Positions 1 through 5,606 of a DNA stretch of 7,144 nucleotides are shown in pieces. The DNA is from Bacteroidales bacterium. GTDB lineage: Bacteria; Bacteroidota; Bacteroidia; Bacteroidales; ML635J-15. The notes beneath the pieces are model-generated. The model worked only from the letters and a program-made list of their open reading frames with translations. It did not search any database and was not told the origin of the DNA. The position numbers and the translations under genes were made by a program. The stretch is from positions 1-7,144 of the forward strand of contig SLSH01000062.1 of NCBI GenBank assembly GCA_007130555.1. The letters are read 5' to 3'. Numbering within the stretch: the stretch's first letter is position 1; each line of letters begins with the position of its first letter.

Positions 1-1
1 A

Positions 2-49
2 CCTGAAACTAGCGGATCTTGGGCTGTATTATTAAAAAAAATAAATTAG
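2..49 (+). CDS. Possible 3' end of an upstream gene (15 codons and stop)
   Basis: One forward frame is open from the left edge to a TAG at 47-49 and would encode a tail reading PETSGSWAVLLKKIN. Its first 28 bases are richer in G and C than the A/T-only spacer that follows, which is how a coding end looks in this genome. The fragment is too short to recognise a family, and a chance open frame of this length is common. If real, it lies in the same direction as coaX with a 34-nt spacer, so coaX may be cotranscribed with it. Confidence 0.35.
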   Translation, partial: PETSGSWAVLLKKIN

Positions 50-83
50 TTGTAATTTTATCCGTTTTTAAAAAACTGATGTA

Positions 84-815
84 ATGGATTTGATAGTTGA
101 TATTGGCAATAGTTTTTATAAATTTTTTATTTTTAAAAATGATAAAATTATTGAAGAAACAAAAACCTCAGACACAGATAAGGCTTCAAAATATATTAAT
201 AATCTAATTACAAGAAAAAACACGATTAAAAAGGCAATTATCTCTTCGGTTAAATCCGAATCCGATAAAATTTACATGCATATAAAGCAAAATTTTAGTA
301 CCCTGGATTTTAATAATAATTTAAAATTACCGGTTAAAATAGAATACGATCCTCCCGAAGCCCTCGGAAAAGACCGTATTGCCGTTGTTTGCGGAGCTGC
401 AGGCATTTACCCTGATAATAATATTCTAGTGATTGATGCAGGTACTGCCATTACCTATGATATTATTGAAAAAGAAAACAGATATATCGGCGGAAATATT
501 TCTCCGGGAATTAATATAAGATTTAAATCTTTACATAATTTTACGGATAAGTTACCGTTACTTAATATTGAGAAGAATAATAAAAAATTTGTGGGACAAA
601 CAACAAATGATGCAATAATATGCGGAGTGCAAAATGGAATTATATATGAAGTAAACGCTTATATTAGCGAATTTAAGAAGAAATACAGAGATATTAAAAT
701 TATTTTTACGGGTGGAGATGCTTTTTTCTTTGATATGTTAATTAAAAATGACATTTTTGTGCTTGAAAATTTAACAGCAATAGGCTTAAAAAAAATATTA
801 GACTTAAATGCATAA
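84..815 (+). CDS. coaX: Type III pantothenate kinase (CoaX)
   Basis: This enzyme phosphorylates pantothenate with ATP in the cytoplasm, the first step of coenzyme A synthesis. The 243-residue length is close to the usual 250-260 for the family. The acetate/sugar kinase/Hsp70-fold motifs are all visible. The N-terminal phosphate-binding loop is VDIGNSFYK (D6, G8, N9, K13), followed by GKDR at 95-98, the second phosphate motif IDAGTA around D118, GGNISPG at 136-142, and TGGD at 209-212 before the last helix. Type III enzymes are known to need a monovalent cation and to resist feedback by CoA. The ATG at 84 starts exactly at the first motif strand, as in homologues, and no earlier in-frame start is credible. 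The last 8 bases overlap the next gene, suggesting translational coupling. Identification is firm. No oddities are seen other than an A8 run near the 3' end (788-795). Confidence 0.96.
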   Translation: MDLIVDIGNSFYKFFIFKNDKIIEETKTSDTDKASKYINNLITRKNTIKKAIISSVKSESDKIYMHIKQNFSTLDFNNNLKLPVKIEYDPPEALGKDRIAVVCGAAGIYPDNNILVIDAGTAITYDIIEKENRYIGGNISPGINIRFKSLHNFTDKLPLLNIEKNNKKFVGQTTNDAIICGVQNGIIYEVNAYISEFKKKYRDIKIIFTGGDAFFFDMLIKNDIFVLENLTAIGLKKILDLNA

Positions 816-2088
816 AAAAATTATTTATATATTATTTATTGTATGTACAATAAATGTGTCAGGACAGGGAAAAATAGAATCTCCTTATTCAAAATTCGGT
901 GTAGGAGACTTAATAAATAATACTTCCGCAAGAAATATGGGCATGGGAAGTGTAAGCTATGCAGTTCCTTCGCAAGGTTATATAAATTGCATGAATCCCG
1001 CCGGAGTAGCTTATACAGACTCTCTGAGTTTTATTTTTGATTTCGGTATTAATGGGGGATACAGATATTATGAAATTGATAATCCGCCATTATCTCAAAT
1101 CAAGTCTGATTTGCAAATTTCTCATCTTATCATCGGTTTTAGAATTACAGAGTGGTGGGCAACCAGATTGGGAGCTTCTCCGTACAGTAATGTTGATTAC
1201 GATATAATATCTCACGATTCCGTAATATTTGATGTCAAAAAAAATTATCGTTATGCAGGAAGAGGAGGATATAATAAAATATTTTGGTCTAACGCTTTTA
1301 CGCCTGTTGAAAACCTAAATATAGGAGTTAATGCTTCTTATTTATTTGGAATAATTGATAAAAATAATGCTATTAATTTTGATGACGACTCAGGAGCATA
1401 CGTTAATATTCTGGAAAGAACACGTACGTCTGTTAGTGATTTTATGTTTGACTTCGGATTGCAGTATAAACTTAAAATAAACGCCGCTAATAACTTACAT
1501 CTCGGAGGTATTTATAATTACAATTCATTTATTAAAGGAACTAAATCCGTAATGAAATTTAATTCGCTTAGCCTCGGAGGTAGCGCAATTGTAGATACAT
1601 TAGATAATTATAATATGACTGGAACTATTACAATACCACAAAAAATCGGATTTGGAGTATGCCTAGAACATAATGAAAAACTTTTATTAGCATTTGATTT
1701 TACTACACAAAGCTGGTCTGATGCAAAATTTTTTGACGTAGAATATTCATTAAATAATACGAATAGCTACAATTTTGGACTGGAATATAAACCAATAGGA
1801 AAAACCGGCTATGCTTACAGATATTCGCAGGCTGTAAGTTATAGAACAGGTGTCCATTTTACTAATACATATTTGAATTTAAACGAAAATCAAGAACAAA
1901 TTAATGATTTTGGCATAAGTTTTGGATTTGGGTTACCAATGGAACGTTCTAAAACATCTTTTAATTTGTCTGTGCAAATTGGACAAAGAGGTACGTTGAG
2001 AAATGATTTGATTAAAGAAAATTATGTTATTTTTGCACTGAGTTTTAATCTGACAGACAGATGGTTTGAAAGACGAAGATTTGAATAA
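808..2088 (+). CDS. Outer-membrane beta-barrel protein, FadL/OmpP1-like
   Basis: This is a 426-residue exported protein with a clear signal peptide: a basic start (MHKK), a hydrophobic core at about 5-16, and a probable signal peptidase I site at VSG|QG near residue 19. The mature part is rich in alternating aromatic and polar residues, glycines and asparagines with no hydrophobic helix, as expected of an outer-membrane beta barrel. The early segment at 43-66 (NMGMGSVSYA, then YINCMNPAG) resembles the N-terminal NPA(G) region of FadL/OmpP1/TodX-type barrels. A later stretch at 276-305 (IPQKIGFGV, then LLLAFDFTTQSWSD) also fits that superfamily. Such proteins carry hydrophobic compounds across the outer membrane or act as secretion accessories, but nothing here shows a substrate. 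The gene begins inside the end of coaX (8-nt overlap) and is followed after 21 nt by the TPR gene. The barrel call is fairly sure. The FadL relation is moderate, and a link to LPS or envelope assembly is inference from the neighbours. Confidence 0.82.
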   Translation: MHKKIIYILFIVCTINVSGQGKIESPYSKFGVGDLINNTSARNMGMGSVSYAVPSQGYINCMNPAGVAYTDSLSFIFDFGINGGYRYYEIDNPPLSQIKSDLQISHLIIGFRITEWWATRLGASPYSNVDYDIISHDSVIFDVKKNYRYAGRGGYNKIFWSNAFTPVENLNIGVNASYLFGIIDKNNAINFDDDSGAYVNILERTRTSVSDFMFDFGLQYKLKINAANNLHLGGIYNYNSFIKGTKSVMKFNSLSLGGSAIVDTLDNYNMTGTITIPQKIGFGVCLEHNEKLLLAFDFTTQSWSDAKFFDVEYSLNNTNSYNFGLEYKPIGKTGYAYRYSQAVSYRTGVHFTNTYLNLNENQEQINDFGISFGFGLPMERSKTSFNLSVQIGQRGTLRNDLIKENYVIFALSFNLTDRWFERRRFE

Positions 2089-2109
2089 ACTAAATAAAAC
2101 AATAAAATT

Positions 2110-3438
2110 ATGAAACTAAAAGAAATAATATTGATAATAGCTGGAAGTTTAATGATTGGCAGCGTCATATACGGACAGGATAGAGATATGGGAGATGACC
2201 CTGAAAGATGTCGTATTAATTTATCTACTTATACCGAATTCTTTAATCAAGGAAATTTTAAAGATGCGATAACCGCATGGAGATGGTGTTTTAACAATTG
2301 CCCGGGCTCAACAAGAAATATATACATAAACGGAGTGGATATTATTGAATATTACATCGAAAATGCTCCTGATGATAAAACAAAAGAAACTTATATAGAC
2401 ACTCTTATGATGGTTTATGACCAAAGAATTAAATATTACGACCAGAAATCAATGGTGCTGGGACGCAAAGCTATTGCTCTATTAAAACATAGACCTGCAG
2501 AATTGGTTGAAGCTTATGAAATAATGAAAAAGTCTTTTGACGTTGGAGGAAATCAAACAGAATTTCATGTTTTAGGATATTATAAAAATATTGCAGTTGT
2601 TTTGTTTGAAAATGACGTGTTAAATGCCGAAGAAATTGTAACATTATATTCCGAAATTACCGATGTTTTAAACTTTCAAATAGAAAATTCCGATGACAAA
2701 AACAGAACTTCAAGAGTAGAAGCAGTTAAAGAAAGAGTAGAAGAATTATTTGTTAACAGTAATGCCGCTGATTGTGATGCTATTATTAGCCTTTTCGGAC
2801 CACAATTAAAAAACAATCCCGAAGATATTGAATTGGCAAAAAAAATAATAGATTTGCTTGACAGAGGCGAAGGAGATGAATGTAAAGGAGATTTATATAT
2901 GAAAGCGGCAATAATAGTTTATAACGATGAAAAAACAGCCGGTGCTGCACTATCTATTGCTCAAAGTTATTTCAGAAAAAATGAATCCGAAAAAGCCGAA
3001 GAATTTTATCTCGAAGCCATAGAGTTGGAAGAGGATGATTTAAGAAAAGCAGATATTTACTACGAGTTGGCATTATTATATTTCGGACAGTTAAATCAAT
3101 ACCCGAGAGCAAGAAGTACTGTTAGAAATACTATCTCAATTAATCCGAATCACGGAAGAGCATATATGCTCATCGGAAGAATTTATGCCGCAGGAGGAAG
3201 AGACTGCGGAGAAACTTCATTCGAAAGAAAAGCTATATGGTGGGTAGTCGTTGATCAGTTTGTAAGAGCCAGAAATATCGACCCCTCAGTCATGGACGAT
3301 GCTAACGAGTTTATTACAAGATATTCCGCTAATTTCCCGACTCAGGAAGAAGGATTCTGGGAAGACGTGCATGAAGGGGATACTTTTACCGTAGGATGCT
3401 GGATAAACGAAAAAACAACTGTAAGATATCTCAAATAA
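2110..3438 (+). CDS. Exported tetratricopeptide (TPR) repeat protein
   Basis: This is a 442-residue protein with a signal peptide (basic MKLKE, hydrophobic 6-20, probable cleavage at IYG|QD near residue 22), so it should sit in the periplasm or at the outer membrane. TPR-like helical pairs are visible at about 41-66 (YTEFFNQGNFKDAITAW), 278-309 (ALSIAQSYFRKNESEKAEEFYLEAI in two parts) and 314-347 (DIYYELALLYFGQLNQYPRA, ending in NPNHGRAY). A further unit at about 350-395 is broken by a short Cys-containing insertion (GGRDCGET). The C-terminus ends in a non-helical tail (EGDTFTVGCWINEKTTVR) that I associate with Bacteroidota TPR proteins of this type; that is from memory. TPRs bind other proteins and have no catalytic activity, so this is probably a scaffold or assembly factor. 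It lies 21 nt after the barrel gene and 1 nt before lptC, so all three are probably made together. Seven cysteines lie in the mature protein, including C60 and C64 close together; disulfides are possible but unproven. The partner is unknown. Confidence 0.83.
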   Translation: MKLKEIILIIAGSLMIGSVIYGQDRDMGDDPERCRINLSTYTEFFNQGNFKDAITAWRWCFNNCPGSTRNIYINGVDIIEYYIENAPDDKTKETYIDTLMMVYDQRIKYYDQKSMVLGRKAIALLKHRPAELVEAYEIMKKSFDVGGNQTEFHVLGYYKNIAVVLFENDVLNAEEIVTLYSEITDVLNFQIENSDDKNRTSRVEAVKERVEELFVNSNAADCDAIISLFGPQLKNNPEDIELAKKIIDLLDRGEGDECKGDLYMKAAIIVYNDEKTAGAALSIAQSYFRKNESEKAEEFYLEAIELEEDDLRKADIYYELALLYFGQLNQYPRARSTVRNTISINPNHGRAYMLIGRIYAAGGRDCGETSFERKAIWWVVVDQFVRARNIDPSVMDDANEFITRYSANFPTQEEGFWEDVHEGDTFTVGCWINEKTTVRYLK

Positions 3439-3439
3439 A

Positions 3440-4006
3440 TTGAAAAAGAAAATATCAATAATACTTTACATCGGGTTGATTTTGATGTCAAACTTAATGT
3501 TTTTTTCATGTAAAAGCGATGTGGAAATTATTTCTGAAATCACAGCAGATAGTAAATTCCCTTCGTTTATTGTAAAAGAACTCGAAACTTATTATAGCGA
3601 CTCGGGAATTGTACAAGTTAAAATATATGCACAGGAACTAATCAGATATGAATATACCGAAGAAAATTATGACGAATATCCGAAAGGTATTGAAGTCGAA
3701 TTTTTTGATAATTACATGGAAACAACTGCCACACTTAAAAGCCAATATGCAATATATTACATTGACGAAAAAATTTGGGAAGCAAAATATAATGTGGAAG
3801 TAAATAACATTGCCGAAGACGAAAGTTTAAATACCGAATTATTATATTGGGACTTAGACAATGAAAGAATTTATTCGGATAATTTTGTAAGAATTAAAAC
3901 TCAAAAAGAAATTTTATTCGGCAGAGGATTTGAATCTAATCAGGATTTTTCTAAATGGAGAATATTAAATCCTACAGGAACAATTATAATTGATGAAGAT
4001 GAATAA
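3440..4006 (+). CDS. lptC: LPS export periplasmic protein LptC, lipoprotein form
   Basis: LptC links the inner-membrane LptB2FG ABC transporter to the periplasmic LptA bridge that carries lipopolysaccharide to the outer membrane. The 188-residue length is typical. After residue 45 the sequence has the beta-jellyroll pattern of the family: LETYYSDSGIVQVKIYAQ at 48-65, then GIEVEFFD, TTATLKSQYAIYY, WEAKYNVEV, and a late NTELLYWDLDNERIYSD stretch at 131-147 that is the most recognisable LptC segment, ending in FGRGFESNQDFSKW. The start is TTG at 3440. No ATG precedes the hydrophobic segment in this frame, and the first ATG (codon 16) would remove most of the signal. The TTG start gives KKK, a hydrophobic core and a lipobox-like FFSC with C24, so the protein is probably a lipoprotein rather than a single-pass membrane protein as in E. 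coli. It begins 1 nt after the TPR stop codon and overlaps the next gene. Family assignment is strong, and the lipoprotein state is inferred. Confidence 0.87.
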   Translation: MKKKISIILYIGLILMSNLMFFSCKSDVEIISEITADSKFPSFIVKELETYYSDSGIVQVKIYAQELIRYEYTEENYDEYPKGIEVEFFDNYMETTATLKSQYAIYYIDEKIWEAKYNVEVNNIAEDESLNTELLYWDLDNERIYSDNFVRIKTQKEILFGRGFESNQDFSKWRILNPTGTIIIDEDE

Positions 4007-4208
4007 ACGAATATTTATTATTATTATTGAATATGCATGGATAGCCATGGGGCTGTTTTGTTTAATAATTGCAATTAGATATACAAATAAAGTAGGAGCT
4101 GATAATGTGTGGTTGATGTATTTACTTGCTGTTATCAGTTTCGGAATGTTTGTAGTAAGACGAATGCAAAGAAAAAACGCGGAAAAAAGAAATAGAAATA
4201 TATCATAA
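3999..4208 (+). CDS. Small two-helix membrane protein of unknown function
   Basis: I do not recognise this protein. The reading frame encodes about 69 residues from ATG 3999 (MNKRIFIIII). An ATG at 3993 and a TTG at 3990 are possible earlier starts in the same frame that add two or three residues. There are two hydrophobic segments, about residues 4-25 and 39-55 from the 3999 start, separated by a short polar loop (RYTNKVGADN). A strongly basic tail (RRMQRKNAEKRNRN) should stay in the cytoplasm by the positive-inside rule, giving an inner-membrane hairpin with both ends inside. It overlaps the end of lptC by 8 nt, and its TAA shares a base with the ATG of the DUF21 gene (TAATG). Its translation is therefore probably coupled to both. 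The frame is open across the only stretch between two firm genes and has the composition of a real membrane protein. Coding is likely, but no function can be given. Confidence 0.72.
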   Translation: MNKRIFIIIIEYAWIAMGLFCLIIAIRYTNKVGADNVWLMYLLAVISFGMFVVRRMQRKNAEKRNRNIS

Positions 4209-5482
4209 TGATTGATTTTATAATAGTTATTGTTTCATTGTTGTTTTCTGCTTTCTTTTCAGGAATGGAAATAGCATATTTATCAGCTAACAAATTAAAG
4301 TTAGAGTTAGATATAAAAAAAAACAATTTATCCTCTAAAATATTATCAAAATTAATAAATAAACCATCACAATATATATCAACAATTATACTCGGTAATA
4401 ATATTGCCTTAGTAATTTACGGGATTTTTATGGCAAAAATAATCCTCTCATTTATAACACCATATATATCAGGAGAATTTGCAACATTATTAATTCAAAC
4501 CATTTTATCAACACTGATAATCCTGTTTTTTGCAGAATTTATTCCCAAAACACTATTCAGAACAATAAGCAATTTATCACTTAAAATTTTTGCAGTACCG
4601 CTTATAATTTTCTTTTATATGTTTAAACCGATAGTGAATTTTATGATATGCTTATCTCGTTTAATCCTTAGTAAATTTGCAAATATTAATATTGATGATA
4701 ATACAAATGAACAGGTTTTTGGTAAAATTGACATTATTGATATCATCGAAAATTCTAAATGTAACTCTAATACTAATCAATCCGGACAGGAGTTTAAAAT
4801 GATTCAAAATGCACTGGATTTTTCTAAAATAAAATTACGGGAATGTGTAGTCCCAAGAGGTGATATACAAGCCGTGCCCTACGAAACAGAACTTAATGAT
4901 CTTATTGATATTTTTATTAAAACAGGATTCTCAAATATATTGGTCTATAAAAATAATATTGATGAAATCGTAGGATACATAAATGTAAAAGATATTTTTA
5001 AAAAACCTAAAAATTTGAGCTCCGTACTAAGACAGGTTATGATTGTACCGGAAAGTATGTCTGCCAAAAATCTTTTTGAACAATTTATAGATAATAATAA
5101 AAGCCTTGCCGTTGTTGTTGATGAATTCGGAGGAACAGAGGGAATTGTTACAATAGAAGATATTATTGAGGAAATTTTTGGAGATATAGAAGACGAACAC
5201 GATAATCCCGATTTCTCTCCCCAAATTACTAAAGATGGAAATTATATATTTTCAGGCAGACATGAAGTTGATTTAATCAATGAAGAATTTGGACTTAATT
5301 TAACAGAGTCCGAAGATTATGAAACTATTGCCGGTTATGTTTTATATCATTATGGAAATTTTCCGGAAGAAGAAGATATTATCAAAATATCTGATGATGA
5401 AAATATTTTTAAATTTAAAATTTTGAAAATTCAGGATACGAAAATCGAAAAATTAATGATGTTTAACCTGATTGAATCATAA
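4208..5482 (+). CDS. DUF21 (CNNM)/CBS/CorC-C membrane protein, 'hemolysin family'
   Basis: This is a 424-residue inner-membrane protein of the CNNM/CorC family. The N-terminal DUF21 domain (about 1-190) has four hydrophobic stretches (roughly 1-18, 56-84, 92-118, 124-155) with the family signatures SGMEIAYLSANKL at 18-30, GNN at 63-65 and EFIPKT at 110-115. Two CBS domains follow: VVPRGDIQAVP to VKDIF (about 214-264), and 277-330, the latter with the hallmark AVVVDEFGGTEGIVTIEDI. The C-terminal CorC_HlyC transporter-associated domain is at about 343-424. Some relatives export magnesium or exchange it for sodium, with the CBS pair sensing adenine nucleotide. Bacteroidota also have a paralogue, GldE, linked to gliding motility. 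The old 'hemolysin' label is not evidence of toxicity. I cannot tell a transporter from a GldE-like role here, so no symbol is given. All domains are present and full length. The start ATG shares a base with the preceding stop. An A9 run lies at 4315-4323 early in the gene. Confidence 0.95.
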   Translation: MIDFIIVIVSLLFSAFFSGMEIAYLSANKLKLELDIKKNNLSSKILSKLINKPSQYISTIILGNNIALVIYGIFMAKIILSFITPYISGEFATLLIQTILSTLIILFFAEFIPKTLFRTISNLSLKIFAVPLIIFFYMFKPIVNFMICLSRLILSKFANINIDDNTNEQVFGKIDIIDIIENSKCNSNTNQSGQEFKMIQNALDFSKIKLRECVVPRGDIQAVPYETELNDLIDIFIKTGFSNILVYKNNIDEIVGYINVKDIFKKPKNLSSVLRQVMIVPESMSAKNLFEQFIDNNKSLAVVVDEFGGTEGIVTIEDIIEEIFGDIEDEHDNPDFSPQITKDGNYIFSGRHEVDLINEEFGLNLTESEDYETIAGYVLYHYGNFPEEEDIIKISDDENIFKFKILKIQDTKIEKLMMFNLIES

Positions 5483-5532
5483 TCCGTAATTTTAGCATTT
5501 TTTAATTTTAAACTTTATTTTTTTTGATTTTG

Positions 5533-5566
5533 TTAATATTTGTTTTAATAAATATTAATGCTTTTT
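5533..5566 (+). terminator. A/T-only hairpin and T run, weak terminator candidate
   Basis: In the 124-nt gap after the DUF21 gene there is a perfect 9-bp inverted repeat, TTAATATTT (5533-5541) with AAATATTAA (5550-5558), separated by 8 nt and followed by TG, C and five T (5562-5566). It could end the coaX-to-DUF21 transcript or be an operator for dnaX. The stem has no G-C pair and would be weak. A/T-only repeats of this size arise easily by chance here. A longer T8 run at 5518-5525 preceded by a 5-bp stem TTTAA/TTAAA (5501-5512) is an alternative. The rest of the gap is T-rich and contains no gene that I can see. Confidence 0.25.
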
Positions 5567-5579
5567 AATACATTTTGTT

Positions 5580-5587
5580 TATTTTTG
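5580..5587 (+). promoter_or_regulatory. Candidate Bacteroidota -7 promoter box for dnaX
   Basis: TATTTTTG matches the phylum's primary sigma-factor -7 consensus TAnnTTTG exactly and would place transcription start around 5592-5595, a dozen or so bases before the dnaX ATG. A near match, TACATTTTG, lies at 5569-5577, and TTTG at 5539-5542 could serve as its -33 box, but the gap of 26 nt is long. No well-placed TTTG was found for the 5580 box. The T-rich background makes partial matches frequent, so this is tentative. Confidence 0.35.
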
Positions 5588-5606
5588 TAACAAAAGATTT
5601 TATTTA

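Noticed and set aside
3509..3525. Surface-export signal after the LptC lipobox cysteine
   Set aside because: The residues after C24 (KSDVE) do not form the run of acidic residues seen in Bacteroidota surface lipoprotein export signals, and LptC should face the periplasm.
4315..4323. A9 run early in the DUF21 gene as a phase-variation tract
   Set aside because: Runs of 7-9 A are common throughout this A/T-rich window (for example 34-41, 788-795, 1237-1244), and a housekeeping-type inner-membrane protein is not a usual phase-variable target.
4135..4326. Minus-strand open frame of 63 codons across the small membrane protein/DUF21 junction
   Set aside because: It lies opposite two well-supported coupled genes, has the Phe/Ile-rich composition of an antisense A/T-rich frame, and shows no motif.
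5027..5224. Minus-strand open frame of 65 codons inside the DUF21/CBS gene
   Set aside because: It is antisense to the conserved second CBS domain and shows no recognisable protein features.
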